A stretch of 60,867 nt of DNA, taken from positions 1-60,867 of the forward strand of contig NZ_RZNB01000009.1 of the NCBI RefSeq assembly GCF_004078635.1, written 5' to 3'. How positions within the stretch are numbered: position 1 is the first letter of the stretch; every line of letters starts with the position of its first letter. This stretch comes from Labedella phragmitis (GTDB lineage Bacteria; Actinomycetota; Actinomycetes; Actinomycetales; Microbacteriaceae). A program made the position numbers and the translations under genes. This document shows, one piece after another, positions 51,245 through 60,491 of the stretch. A model generated the notes under the pieces. It saw only the letters and a list, made by a program, of their open reading frames with translations, was not told the DNA's origin and searched no databases.

Positions 51245-51265
51245 ACGCGGGTGTAACCCTTTGGG

Positions 51266-53044
51266 CTAGGAGGGGAGGGTGCCCGCGAGGGCGTCGGCGG
51301 CGCGGATGAGGGCGAGGTGGGTCAGTGCTTGCGGGGTGTTTCCCGCCTGCCGCTTCGCAGCCGGGTCGTACTCCTCGCTGAGCATGCCGAGATCGTTGGC
51401 GACAGCGAGCAGGCGCCCCATGAGTGCCTCGGCATCGGCCGTGCGACCCGTCCGCGCGTACTGCTCGACGAGCCAGAACGAGCACGTCAGGAAGGGGTTC
51501 TCCGTTCCGGGGACTCCATCGACGCCCGTCTCGGCGCGATACCGCAGCACGAAGCCGTCGGGCATCAGGTCACGCTCGATGCGCTCGACCGTCGCGAGCA
51601 TCCGTGGATCGTCGGGAGCGCAGAACCCCACCTGAGGAAGTTGCAGGAGAGCCGCGTCGACCTCGTCGGTCCCGAAGTACTGCGTGAAACCGCCGTGCGC
51701 CGTGCTGACGCCGTGTGTATCGATGTCGGCGCGCACCTCGTCGCGGAGCGCCTCCCACCGCGTCGCATCGCCCGGCAATCCGTGCTCGCGAACGCCCCGG
51801 ACCGCCCGGTCGAAACCCGCCCAGACCATTGCGCGCGAGTGCACGAAGTGCCGCTGTTCGCCCCGGATCTCCCAGATGCCGTTATCCGGGGCGGTGCGGG
51901 TGCGTTCGAGCCGATTCAGGAGGGCGCGCTGAAGCGCCCAGGATTCGGGCGGGTCGGCGAGGCCGACGCTGCGCGCGTCGTCGAGGCAGACGAGCGTCTC
52001 GCCGAGCACGTCCGCCTGGAACTGCTCGACGGCACCGTTGCCGATACGCACCGGCGACGCCCCTTCGTACCCCGGGAGCCGCGCGACGACTCGCTCCGGA
52101 AGCTCACGCTCCCCCGCCAGCCCGTACATGATCTGCACGTCGTCGGGATCGCCGGCGATCGCCCGCAGAAGCCACGACCGCCAGTGTTCGACCTCAGTGC
52201 GAAATCCGTGACGCAGCAGCGTCGAGACCGTGAGCGACGCGTCGCGCAGCCACACGAACCGGTAGTCCCAGTTGCGCGAACCGCCGAACGCTTCGGGAAG
52301 CGACGTCGTCGCCGCTGCCACGATTCCGCCTGTCCGGTCGTGCGTGAGAGCACGGAGGAGCGTGAGCGACCGTCTCACGTGATCGCCGTGCGGCCCCTCA
52401 TGCGTGCACGTGCGCTCCCAGTCTGCCCACCGGGCGACGGTGTCGGCGAGCAGCACATCGACGTCGTCGGCGACCGGCACCTCGCGCCACGACGGGAACC
52501 ACGTCAGCACGATGTCGACCGTCTCACCCGCCGCGACCTCGAAGTCGCCGGCGTGGCGCGTGCCGTCGGCGTGGAGCCTCGGGCCGGTGACGAGGACGCC
52601 GTCCGGTCCGCCGATCGCGAGCAGACGGTGTGCGTCCACGATCTGTGGCAACTGCCGCACCCATGGCACGATGTCGGCGAAGTCGGGACGCACGATGAGC
52701 TCCTGGCGGAACCGGACGGTGCCGCTCACGCCCACCACACGCCGCACGACCGACGAGGTATCGCCGTCGGTGGGCATGAACTCGATCGTGTCGGCCTCGC
52801 CGCTGCCAGTGGTCCAGCGGGTGCGCAGGATGACGGAGCCGTTCTGGTAGGAGCGATCAGCTTGCGCCGGCGCGACCGGTGCGAGGGCCCAGCGCCCGTG
52901 CTCGGGACCGCCGAGAAGCGCCGAGAAGACGGCCGAGGAGTCGAACCGGGGCACGCACAACCAGTCGATCGATCCATCGCGGCCGACGAGCGCGGCCCCC
53001 CGGCTGTCGCCCAGCAGTGCGTAGTCCTCGATCGGCAACGGCAT
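51266..53044 (-). CDS. glycoside hydrolase family 15 (glucoamylase or trehalase)
   Basis: 592 residues from the ATG at 53044, which has GGGGAGG five bases upstream. Opens with MPLPIEDYALLGDSRGAALV and DGSIDWLCVPRFDSSAVFSA, the N-terminal beta-sandwich of bacterial GH15. The (alpha/alpha)6 barrel follows from about 250, with NWDYRFVWLRDASLTVSTLL and NGIWEIRGEQRHFVHSRAMV. The catalytic base is in SEEYD (Glu557/558). No signal peptide. Actinobacterial members of this group include trehalases as well as glucoamylases and dextran-active enzymes, so the substrate is open. Confidence 0.92.
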   Translation of the reverse strand: MPLPIEDYALLGDSRGAALVGRDGSIDWLCVPRFDSSAVFSALLGGPEHGRWALAPVAPAQADRSYQNGSVILRTRWTTGSGEADTIEFMPTDGDTSSVVRRVVGVSGTVRFRQELIVRPDFADIVPWVRQLPQIVDAHRLLAIGGPDGVLVTGPRLHADGTRHAGDFEVAAGETVDIVLTWFPSWREVPVADDVDVLLADTVARWADWERTCTHEGPHGDHVRRSLTLLRALTHDRTGGIVAAATTSLPEAFGGSRNWDYRFVWLRDASLTVSTLLRHGFRTEVEHWRSWLLRAIAGDPDDVQIMYGLAGERELPERVVARLPGYEGASPVRIGNGAVEQFQADVLGETLVCLDDARSVGLADPPESWALQRALLNRLERTRTAPDNGIWEIRGEQRHFVHSRAMVWAGFDRAVRGVREHGLPGDATRWEALRDEVRADIDTHGVSTAHGGFTQYFGTDEVDAALLQLPQVGFCAPDDPRMLATVERIERDLMPDGFVLRYRAETGVDGVPGTENPFLTCSFWLVEQYARTGRTADAEALMGRLLAVANDLGMLSEEYDPAAKRQAGNTPQALTHLALIRAADALAGTLPS

Positions 53045-53124
53045 GTGAACCTCCCCCGTCAGGCTATGCCGCGATCGCGGCGGCGTCCGCCCCTCGACGG
53101 CGGGATGTGGAGGGGGCAGATTTC

Positions 53125-54333
53125 TCATGGCTGTGAGCGCTCGTCCGACCGGAGGGAGGCGGTCCCGGCCGCGACGACCGTGAGCGCGGCGAGCGAGAGC
53201 CCGGACAGCAGCGGCCATCCACCGGCTTGGAACGCGAGGCCGAGCAGCCAGCTCCCGATCGCGGATCCCGAGTAGAACGCGATCGTGTAGAGCGCGCTCG
53301 CCTGACCGCGCCACTCGCGTTCCGCTCGTGCCCCGACCCACGCCGTGGCCGTGGCGTGGCAGCCGAAGAAGCCCGCCGTCAAGGCGGCGAGTCCGACGAG
53401 CAGCACCGGCACCGAGTCGCTCAGCATGAGGAGGACCCCGACGACCATCGCCCCCAGACCGATGAGGACCACCGAGCGGCGGCCGAGTCGCGTGCTCCAC
53501 CACCCCGCCACGCGAGACGACGCCGTCCCCGCGAGGTAGGTGAGGAAGATGAGCGACGCGAGCGCCGGCGGGATGAGGAACGGCGGCGCTTCGAGCCGGA
53601 ACCCGAGGTAGTTGTACACGGCCACGAAGACGCCCACGAGGAGCACGGTCACGGCGAACAGCACGCGCAGGGTCGGATCCGCGAGCGCCCGGCCGATCTT
53701 CTCGCGCCAACGCAGCCCCACTCCCGCGGGCCGCTGCACGGCCGCGGGAGGCGCGAGCACGACGAAGAGGATCGCGCTCGCGAGACTCACCCCGGAGACG
53801 ACGAGGAGGGCGCTCCGCCACCCGAGCTCCTCCGAGAGCAGGCCTGCGAGGATGCGACCCGCCGCACCGCCGATCGTCGTGCCCGACACGTAGGCGGCGG
53901 CCGCGACCGAGGCCGCCGCCCCGGTGCTGCGGTCGTGGATGTACGCGACGGCGAGCGCCGGGACCGCGCCGAGAGCGGCACCTCCGAGGAAACGGACGAG
54001 CATGAGCAGCTCGAACGTGGGAGCGACGGCCGCGACCACCGAGAGCACGGCGGACGCGAGGAGCGCGATCCGCATCGCCCGCAACCGGCCGATGCGCTCG
54101 GCGACGGACGCCCACGGCAGTACGGTGAGGGCGAGTCCCCCGGTAGCGACGGAGATCGTGAGGGCAGACTCGGCCGGCGTCACGCCGAGGTCCCGCGCGA
54201 TGAGGGGCAGGACCCCTTGCACCGCGTAGAGCTCCCCGAACGTCGCGAGTCCCGCGGCGAGCAGGGCGACGAGCATGCGCCGCTGCGAGCCGTCGGCCGC
54301 GTCACCGGGGATCGGTGCCGGTCGACTCGCCAT
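53125..54333 (-). CDS. MFS transporter, YnfM/drug-exporter type
   Basis: 402 residues with twelve membrane segments. LIARDLGVTPAESALTISVA and WASVAERIGRLRAMRIAL (motif A loop) are typical of the 12-helix exporter group, as is VRFLGGAALGAVPALAVAYI in helix 4-5. Likely exports a small molecule; substrate unknown. Probably leaderless, and followed after 80 bases by the GH15 gene, which has its own ribosome site. Confidence 0.88.
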   Translation of the reverse strand: MASRPAPIPGDAADGSQRRMLVALLAAGLATFGELYAVQGVLPLIARDLGVTPAESALTISVATGGLALTVLPWASVAERIGRLRAMRIALLASAVLSVVAAVAPTFELLMLVRFLGGAALGAVPALAVAYIHDRSTGAAASVAAAAYVSGTTIGGAAGRILAGLLSEELGWRSALLVVSGVSLASAILFVVLAPPAAVQRPAGVGLRWREKIGRALADPTLRVLFAVTVLLVGVFVAVYNYLGFRLEAPPFLIPPALASLIFLTYLAGTASSRVAGWWSTRLGRRSVVLIGLGAMVVGVLLMLSDSVPVLLVGLAALTAGFFGCHATATAWVGARAEREWRGQASALYTIAFYSGSAIGSWLLGLAFQAGGWPLLSGLSLAALTVVAAGTASLRSDERSQP

Positions 54334-54339
54334 ACGTCG

Positions 54340-54345
54340 AGCGTA
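54340..54345 (-). promoter_or_regulatory. -10 box of the MFS gene, leaderless
   Basis: TACGCT on the minus strand, six bases before the ATG at 54333. Confidence 0.55.
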
Positions 54346-54500
54346 GGCCCGCCCGTGCGCTCACTCCCGCCGCGCGACCGGCCGCCGGCGAGACCCGGCT
54401 CAGCCTCCTCCGCGCCGGGGTTCTGCTGCACGCTGTGAAACTGGGCCGTCGCCGACGTCGTCGCGTCCACACCGAAAACGGTTCCGCTGGTCTCCCCGCG

Positions 54501-55439
54501 TCACAGGGAGCGAAGGACGCGGTAGCGGTCTGCCAGGGCGCGCTGGGTCACGGCTGCGCTCTCATTCAGCCATTCGTAGGCATGCGGCGTCCCGGGATGA
54601 ACGTGGAGCTCGAGAGGAACATCGGCGGCCGCCAGCTTCTGCGCGTAGGCGATGCTCTCGTTCCGCATGAGATCGAGATCGCCGACCTCGATGTAGGCGG
54701 CCGCCAGGCCACGGGCGTCGATCAGGCGCGCGGGAGAAGTCGTCTCCGAGACCGGGCCGTCGGCGCGGGCGTTCCAGGAGGTCGCGTTCATCGTCGCGGT
54801 CCATGCGAGGAAGGGCGCGAGCGCCTCGCTGGCGGTGGCGACCCTGTCGTCGAGCATGGCGTAGATCAGGATCTGCTGGGCGATCGTGATTCCACGATCC
54901 CTCGCCATCACGGCAGTCGCCGCCGCGAGTCCGCCGCCGCCGCTGTCACCCATCACAGCGATGCGGGCATGATCCACCCCGAGCCGGTCGGCGTGCTCGA
55001 TCAGCCACATCACCCCGGCGAAGACGTCCTCGCTGAGCTGTTGGCCTTTTCCCTCGGGGGCCACGCGGTAGCCGACTGACAGGATGGGGACGGATGTCTC
55101 GGCGACGTAGACGCGCATCCTGCGGTCGTAGTGCTCGAGGGTGCCGGCCACCTGACCGCCGCCGTGGGCGTAGACGACGGCGGAGCCGGGACGGGCGTCA
55201 CCGTTGGTGTACCAGCGGGCCTCGAGCGTGACGCCGTCACCGACCGACATGCTGACGTCCTCTCGGTCGACACCGTCCGGGACGGGCGGTGCGAGCTTAC
55301 CCATCTCCGTGTACTGGTAATTGATGACATCTCTCAGCGCCCGCACGTCGTTCGCGGGGGGCTCTGTCATGTTCATGAACTCCGGAGGGAGCTGCGCTAT
55401 CGCCTGCGCGAAGTGATCATCGAGACGATAATCGGTCAT
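54501..55439 (-). CDS. alpha/beta hydrolase, hormone-sensitive-lipase type
   Basis: 312 residues from the ATG at 55439 (AGGAG upstream). HGGG oxyanion motif at 92-95, nucleophile Ser166 in VMGDSGGGGLAAATA, acid in YIEVGDLDLMRNE (Asp254 or Asp256) and His286 in HPGTPHAYEW. Members hydrolyse short-chain esters or lactones. It lies downstream of the enoyl-CoA hydratase-like gene on the same strand, both divergent from the HxlR regulator. Confidence 0.9.
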   Translation of the reverse strand: MTDYRLDDHFAQAIAQLPPEFMNMTEPPANDVRALRDVINYQYTEMGKLAPPVPDGVDREDVSMSVGDGVTLEARWYTNGDARPGSAVVYAHGGGQVAGTLEHYDRRMRVYVAETSVPILSVGYRVAPEGKGQQLSEDVFAGVMWLIEHADRLGVDHARIAVMGDSGGGGLAAATAVMARDRGITIAQQILIYAMLDDRVATASEALAPFLAWTATMNATSWNARADGPVSETTSPARLIDARGLAAAYIEVGDLDLMRNESIAYAQKLAAADVPLELHVHPGTPHAYEWLNESAAVTQRALADRYRVLRSL

Positions 55440-55623
55440 TGGTGTTCTCCTTAAGACGTGGGACGCGGCCGTGACGCGCCTCGTAGATTGATGTCGACGC
55501 AGAGCCCGGGGCATGCCCGGGTCGCGCCTCCCGCCGCATGCGGGACCCCGAGTGTCGGATGGTCCGAAATGCCTCGACATCCCCAGGCAGTGGACTCTTC
55601 ACTCCATTGGCTGCGGGGCGGGT

Positions 55624-56475
55624 TCAGGAACGTCGGGCGAGGTTCGCCCGCAGGACCTCCTCGAGGTTGAGCTCGACCTCGCGCGTGTGAGCGCCGGCCG
55701 CAAGTGCTGCCTTGGCCAGTTCCCCGGAAGCAGGGGTGAATGTTTCCCCGAGGTAGCGGTCCTCAGCGCGCAGTGCGTCCTCGAGCGGTCCGTCGGCGGC
55801 GTCGATCGCCGCAGTGGCCGCGACGCGGACGCCTGCGGGCAGAGCGGCGATGGTCACTGCGACCCAGTCGACGTAGGCGTCCAGTTCCGCCGCGGGCAGG
55901 GCTCGGTTCACCCATCCCCAACGCTCGGCGGTCGCCGCGTCGATGAGACCGCCGGTGAGCACGATCTCGAGGGCGCGAGCGCGACCCACGAGCCGGGGCA
56001 GGTGAGCGGTTGCGCCAGCGCCGGGAACGATGCCCGTCAGTGTCTCGAACTGGCCGAATGCGGCGGTTTCGAGCGCTGCGAAGCGGAGGTCGAGGCTGGA
56101 GATCATCTCGGGGCCGCCGCCACGGGCAAGTCCTGCGACCTTCGCGATGGTGGTCTGGGGCAGACGCCGCCAGCGTTCGTGGAGCCGCATCATCGGGCCG
56201 GTTCCGACGAGCGTCTCCTCTGCGATCGGCAGTGCGGCGTACGTCTCGGGGTTTTCGACGAACGTCAGGTCGCCGTGTGCGATGAAGAACTCCGGATTGG
56301 CGCTCTGGACGACGATGACGTGCAGGTCGGGATCGTTCTCGGCCGATGCGGCAACGGCGTCCAGGTCGAGGAGGAGCTGGGCCGTCATCAGGTTGACGGG
56401 CGGGACATCGATCGAGACCCACAGCACGCCGTTCTGGCGCTCGAGGTGGAGGGTGGGCAGGGACTGCTCGGACAT
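55624..56475 (-). CDS. enoyl-CoA hydratase/isomerase family protein
   Basis: 283 residues from the ATG at 56475 (AAAGGAA upstream). The crotonase fold is visible in LWVSIDVPPVNLMTAQLLLD, the oxyanion region AGLARGGGPEMISSLDLRFA and the FGQFETLTGIVPGAGATAHL segment. The usual FAAGAD motif is replaced by FFIAHGDLTF, and the canonical catalytic Glu pair is not obvious, so the activity may differ from hydration. Separated by 185 bases from the hydrolase gene. Confidence 0.88.
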   Translation of the reverse strand: MSEQSLPTLHLERQNGVLWVSIDVPPVNLMTAQLLLDLDAVAASAENDPDLHVIVVQSANPEFFIAHGDLTFVENPETYAALPIAEETLVGTGPMMRLHERWRRLPQTTIAKVAGLARGGGPEMISSLDLRFAALETAAFGQFETLTGIVPGAGATAHLPRLVGRARALEIVLTGGLIDAATAERWGWVNRALPAAELDAYVDWVAVTIAALPAGVRVAATAAIDAADGPLEDALRAEDRYLGETFTPASGELAKAALAAGAHTREVELNLEEVLRANLARRS

Positions 56476-56495
56476 GGGTTTCCTTTGCTTGATGC

Positions 56496-56512
56496 GGTAT
56501 CTCTGGTATACC
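56496..56512. promoter_or_regulatory. candidate HxlR operator and promoter
   Basis: GGTATCTCTGGTATACC, containing the perfect palindrome GGTATACC at 56505-56512, sits between the divergent genes. TATACC (56507-56512) is six bases before the HxlR ATG, so it doubles as a leaderless -10 and binding there would autoregulate. A further GGTAC pair occurs just inside the coding region. Confidence 0.5.
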
Positions 56513-56518
56513 TGGTGC

Positions 56519-56920
56519 ATGACAGGTACTTCAACGAAACCTGGTACCCCTGAAGACCAGGCCGTCCCGGGCACGATCGTCGGTCCGCAGCGCGAGCTCC
56601 TGGATCAACTTCTCGACAAGTGGGGCCAGCTGCTGCTGACGTCGCTGTGCCAGCGGCCGCGACGCTTCAACGAGCTCAAGAGAGAACTCGACGGGATCAC
56701 CCAGAAATCACTCACGCAAGCTCTACGCCGGCTGGAACGCAACGGCCTCGTCGAACGTCACGTGCTGGAGCAGCGTCCCATTGCAGTGGAGTACCGCATC
56801 ACGCCGCTCGGCCGCACCCTCGATAAGCCCTTCTTGACCCTCCTTGCGTGGACGGCCGACCACCTCGCCGAAGTGCAACGACACAGGGACGCATACGACG
56901 ACGGCTCAGACAACCTGTAG
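56519..56920 (+). CDS. HxlR family transcriptional regulator
   Basis: 133 residues from the ATG at 56519. The winged helix of the family is complete: LLDKWGQLLLTSLCQRPRRF, NELKRELDGITQKSLTQALR and RRLERNGLVERHVLEQRPIA, then VEYRITPLGRTL. It lacks the usual conserved N-terminal Cys of redox-sensing members. Divergent from the hydratase/hydrolase genes, which it most likely controls. Confidence 0.92.
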   Translation: MTGTSTKPGTPEDQAVPGTIVGPQRELLDQLLDKWGQLLLTSLCQRPRRFNELKRELDGITQKSLTQALRRLERNGLVERHVLEQRPIAVEYRITPLGRTLDKPFLTLLAWTADHLAEVQRHRDAYDDGSDNL

Positions 56921-57067
56921 CTGCCGATTCGGTTCGTCGTTGGACCGCGTGTTCCACGAGTTGCAGTGACCCCGTGGCCACCTCGACCACCCCGACGTCG
57001 GCACGCTCGACGTCGGTTCTCCACCCTCCGGTCGACACGAGGGGCAGAGGGATCGTCCGGTCCGCGC

Positions 57068-57073
57068 TAGCGT
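57068..57073 (+). promoter_or_regulatory. -10 box of the dehydrogenase gene at 57080
   Basis: TAGCGT six bases before the GTG at 57080. The spacer GGAGGG could be a ribosome site if transcription starts earlier, so leaderless initiation is likely but not certain. Confidence 0.45.
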
Positions 57074-57079
57074 GGAGGG

Positions 57080-58120
57080 GTGACGGAGCACATACGTACT
57101 GGAGTCATCGGCTACGGACTGTCGGGGCGGGTGTTCCACGCGCCCCTGCTGGCTGCCGACGGGGACTACCGGCTCGACGTGATCGTGACGGGAGACCCCT
57201 CCAGAGCGGACGACGCGCGCGGCGCGCACCCCGGCGCCGAGGTCGTCCCGAACCCCGACGAGTTCTTCGAGCGCGCGGGCGACCTCGACCTCGTCGTGAT
57301 CGCGACCTCCAACGCCTCGCACGCCCCGCTCGCGCACCGGGCCATGGAGCTCGGTCTCGCCGTCGTGGTGGACAAGCCGTTCGCCGTCGGCACGGCGGAG
57401 GGCGCGGAACTCCTCCGCGAGGCGCAGGAGCGCGGAAACGTCCTCACGGTCTTCCAGAACCGGCGCTGGGACGGCGACTTCCTCACCGTCCGAGCCCTCG
57501 CCGCTCGCGGCGAACTGGGCGAGGTGTTCTCGTTCGAGTCCCGCATGGAGCGGTGGCGGCCGACTCTCCGTGCCGGGTGGAAGTCGGAGGCCCGCGTCGA
57601 GCAGGGCGGCGGCGTGCTCTACGACCTCGGTCCGCACCTCATCGACCAGGCTATGCAGCTCTTCGGTCCCGTCTCCGCGGTACACGCGGAGATCGACACG
57701 CGCGGCGCCGGTCGTTCGGCCGACGACGACGTCCTCCTCTCGATGACCCACGAGTCGGGGGTGCGATCGCGACTGTCGATGAGCACGGTCAGCGCGCTTC
57801 CCACCGACCGCTTCCGCGTGCGCGGCACGAGCGCCGCGTTCGTGATCGGCGGGCTCGATCCGCAGGAGCAGCAGCTCGGCGACGGTGTTCCGCCGACCGA
57901 CCCCGGCTTCGGCCGCACGCCGGAGAGCGCGTGGGGGCTCATCGGCGCGGGCGACGAGCAGCACCCCGTCGAGACGCTCCCGGGGGACTACCCCGCGTTC
58001 TACCGCGGGCTCGCCGAGGCGATCCGCGGCGAGGGTCCGCTCCCCGTCGACCCCGCCGACAGCCTCGAGGTCCTCGCGATCATCGAGGAGGCCCACGCCT
58101 CCGCCGAGCATTCGCGCTGA
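57080..58120 (+). CDS. Gfo/Idh/MocA family dehydrogenase
   Basis: 346 residues from the GTG at 57080. Rossmann fold opening GVIGYGLSGRVFHAPLLAAD, a variant typical of the YdgJ/YhhX-like subgroup. The signature AVVVDKPFAVGTAEGAELLR is at about 95-115, and GGGVLYDLGPHLIDQAMQLF (about 175-195) carries the catalytic His. Substrate unknown; relatives act on sugars or cyclitols. 26 bases ahead of the barstar-like gene, possibly co-transcribed. Confidence 0.9.
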   Translation: MTEHIRTGVIGYGLSGRVFHAPLLAADGDYRLDVIVTGDPSRADDARGAHPGAEVVPNPDEFFERAGDLDLVVIATSNASHAPLAHRAMELGLAVVVDKPFAVGTAEGAELLREAQERGNVLTVFQNRRWDGDFLTVRALAARGELGEVFSFESRMERWRPTLRAGWKSEARVEQGGGVLYDLGPHLIDQAMQLFGPVSAVHAEIDTRGAGRSADDDVLLSMTHESGVRSRLSMSTVSALPTDRFRVRGTSAAFVIGGLDPQEQQLGDGVPPTDPGFGRTPESAWGLIGAGDEQHPVETLPGDYPAFYRGLAEAIRGEGPLPVDPADSLEVLAIIEEAHASAEHSR

Positions 58121-58146
58121 CCCGTGAGCACGACGCCCGGCCGGGC

Positions 58147-58554
58147 ATGCGCGTCGACGCGCTCGTGACCCTCACCCTCCGCCTCGACGGACGCCGGATC
58201 ACCGACATCGCATCGTTCTACGACGAGGTGAACCGCGTGTTCATGACCGGCGAGAGCTGGACGCTCGGCCCGAGCCTCGACGCCCTCGACGACCTCCTCT
58301 ACGGCGGGTACGGCGCTCTGCTCGGAGCGGACGGCGTTCGTGTGGAGTGGACGGACCACGACGCGTCCCTCCGTGCGCTCGGTCGGGATGCGACCATCGC
58401 GTATCACGCCGCCAAACTCGAGAACCCGGTGTACGACGCGGAGCTGGCGGGAACGGCGATCGCCGAGCTCGAGGCGGGCCGCGGCCGTACATACGGGGAG
58501 ATCGTGCTCGACGTGTTCGCGGGGCACCCGGAGATCGAGCTCATCCTGGTCTGA
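58147..58554 (+). CDS. barstar-like (RNase inhibitor family) protein
   Basis: 135 residues from the ATG at 58147; a GTG at 58165 is an equally possible start and nearer to the family's usual N-terminus. The core ITDIASFYDEVNRVFMTGES, WTLGPSLDALDDLLYGGYGA and the YGEIVLDVFAGHPEIELILV end match the barstar family, which blocks barnase-type ribonucleases. No RNase or other toxin gene is in the window, so it is an orphan here. It might inhibit an endogenous or foreign RNase. Confidence 0.82.
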   Translation: MRVDALVTLTLRLDGRRITDIASFYDEVNRVFMTGESWTLGPSLDALDDLLYGGYGALLGADGVRVEWTDHDASLRALGRDATIAYHAAKLENPVYDAELAGTAIAELEAGRGRTYGEIVLDVFAGHPEIELILV

Positions 58555-58562
58555 CGCATCCA

Positions 58563-59363
58563 TCAGCTGCGGCGGTGGGGCGCTCCGTTGAGATCGAGGA
58601 TCGTCCCCGACGCCCACTGCGCGTCGGACGAGGCCAGGTAGAGGATTGCCGCGGCGACCTCCTCGGGCGTCGCGACGCGGCCGAACGGACTCTGCTCCCG
58701 TATCGCGTCTCCTGCGGCACCCGCGAGACGCGTCGATTGCCGCTCGGTGGCCACGAACCCCGGGGCCACGGTGCTCACGGCGATGCCGTGCGGGGCGAGG
58801 TCGACCGCGAGGGACTGCCCGAGGGCGTGCAGGCCGGCCTTGCTCGCCGCGTACGCCGGATGCTCGGGCTCGCCGACGAAGGCGCCGCGCGACCCCACAT
58901 TGACGATCGCCCCGCCGGTGCCCTGCTCGACGAGGTGGCGCGTCACGCAGAAGATCAGGTTGGCGGTACCGATGAGATCGACGTCGACCATCGCGCGCCA
59001 CGCCCCCTGCCAGGCCTCGTAGGAGGCGCCGACGAGCGGATGCCGATTCGTCGCCGACGGACCGACGGCCGCGTTGTTGACGAGCACGTCGAGCCCCCCG
59101 AGTCCACGGACGGCGTCGTCGGCGATGCGCCGGGCCTGATCGGCGTCGCTCAGGTCTCCGGCCACGATGACGTGCCCGCTGCCCGCGAGGAGGGCGAGCG
59201 TCTCCTCCGCCTCGGCCCGACTGCGCCCATGGTGGATCGCGACGCGGTCGCCCGCGGCGGCGAAGGCGACGGCCGTCGCCCGTCCGATTCCGCGCGAGGC
59301 TCCCGTGACGAGGACTCGGCGGCTCGCCCGTGTTCCGGCGGTCGCAGCGGCGCCGTCGCTCAC
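58563..59363 (-). CDS. short-chain dehydrogenase/reductase (FabG-like)
   Basis: 266 residues from the GTG overlapping the upstream stop (GTGA). Cofactor loop VTGASRGIGRATAVAFAAAG, NNAA motif (VLVNNAAVGP), catalytic Ser in VNVGSRGAF and Tyr/Lys in YAASKAG. The C-terminal AAAILYLASSDAQWASGTIL is classical FabG-like. Substrate unknown. Translationally coupled to the SDR upstream. Confidence 0.92.
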   Translation of the reverse strand: MSDGAAATAGTRASRRVLVTGASRGIGRATAVAFAAAGDRVAIHHGRSRAEAEETLALLAGSGHVIVAGDLSDADQARRIADDAVRGLGGLDVLVNNAAVGPSATNRHPLVGASYEAWQGAWRAMVDVDLIGTANLIFCVTRHLVEQGTGGAIVNVGSRGAFVGEPEHPAYAASKAGLHALGQSLAVDLAPHGIAVSTVAPGFVATERQSTRLAGAAGDAIREQSPFGRVATPEEVAAAILYLASSDAQWASGTILDLNGAPHRRS

Positions 59364-60130
59364 GAGCCGGCCGGCCGTTCGCCGGTGATGCCCGCGAGCG
59401 CCTCGATGAGGCGGTCCTGGAAGCCGGTGTCGAGAGCCGACGGGTGCGGTCGCTGCTGTCGCTTGTGGTGCCAGTAGCCGCCCGACACGTCGCGGGGGAT
59501 CTCACTGCTCGTCGCGAACCACGCTTGCGTGACGTGACCCTGCTCGAGGTCGCCGGTCGCGGACGGACCGCCCATCCTCGTCGGCACCCATCCCGGGTCG
59601 ACGGAAGCGGTCAGCACTCCCCAGCGCCGGGCGAAGGCTGCGGCGAGGGCTGTCACGTGCAGTTTGCTGTCGGCGTACGCCTGACCCGCGTCCCACCGTC
59701 GGGTGTCCCAGTCGAGATCGTCGAGTACGTCCGTTCCCGAGCGATGCAGTCCGCTGCTCAGATAGACGAGACGCTCCGGCCGCTGGATGAGCACCGAGAG
59801 GAGGTAGGGCGCGAGGGTGTTGATCGCGAACGTGCGGGCGTGCCCGTCGGCGGTCGAGCCGCGCTCGGGCTCGAGGTAGACGCCGGCGTTGTGGATCACG
59901 GCATCCATTCGACCGAGCGCGTTGACCTGGTCGGCGACATAGTGGGTGTCGCCGGCGCGCGACAGGTCGCCCGTGACCACGCCGAGCGCGTGGGAGCGGA
60001 GCGACCCGAAGGCCTCCGCCCGCTCCTCTGTACGAGCGTGCACGACGACGTCGTACCCCTCGGCGATGAGGGCCTCGGCGGCGGCGCGACCGAGGCCGTC
60101 GACCGATCCGGTGATGAAGATCCGAGCCAT
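59360..60130 (-). CDS. short-chain dehydrogenase/reductase
   Basis: 256 residues. ATG with AAGGAG six bases upstream. Cofactor loop IFITGSVDGLGRAAAEALIA, HNAGVYLEPE, Ser in LVYLSSGLHRSGTD and YADSK (Tyr/Lys). The sequence SVDPGWVPTRMGG after the active site, and the missing C-terminal SGTIL pattern, place it with the retinol-dehydrogenase-like or atypical SDRs. First gene of the pair. Confidence 0.9.
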   Translation of the reverse strand: MARIFITGSVDGLGRAAAEALIAEGYDVVVHARTEERAEAFGSLRSHALGVVTGDLSRAGDTHYVADQVNALGRMDAVIHNAGVYLEPERGSTADGHARTFAINTLAPYLLSVLIQRPERLVYLSSGLHRSGTDVLDDLDWDTRRWDAGQAYADSKLHVTALAAAFARRWGVLTASVDPGWVPTRMGGPSATGDLEQGHVTQAWFATSSEIPRDVSGGYWHHKRQQRPHPSALDTGFQDRLIEALAGITGERPAGS

Positions 60131-60275
60131 GGGGAGCTCCTTCCGATGTCCCCACGCTAATCGACCGGCTCACCCACCTCGGGGCCTCGACACGGCGACT
60201 CGTTCCGACCCCCGGCCCGAACCGACGCTCGGTGCGCTGACGGCACCGGCGCGATCACACCGGACGATGGCCCCA

Positions 60276-60403
60276 TCTCTGAGCGCATCGAAGCGACGGT
60301 CTCTGAGCGCGCAGTCGGGCGACCCTCAGAAACGGGCACCGATCTGCTCGGCCCGCCCCATACGGTCCCTGAGCCTGACGGACGGCGTCATCCTGAGCCT
60401 GAC
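60276..60403. repeat. two pairs of CTGAGC-containing direct repeats
   Basis: TCTCTGAGCGC at 60276-60286 and 60300-60310, and CCTGAGCCTGAC at 60368-60379 and 60392-60403; both pairs have a 24-base period. They lie in the 361-base gap between the SDR and HNH genes, which otherwise shows nothing recognisable. The CTGAGC core recalls the REP-like units at 36422 and 47917. Confidence 0.5.
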
Positions 60404-60491
60404 CGTCGTCCACGAAACGGCTGCCCACCGGCTTTTCCACCTCGGCACACGTGTCGAGGGGAATGTCGGTGGTGTGGTGTTCACTGTTCCT

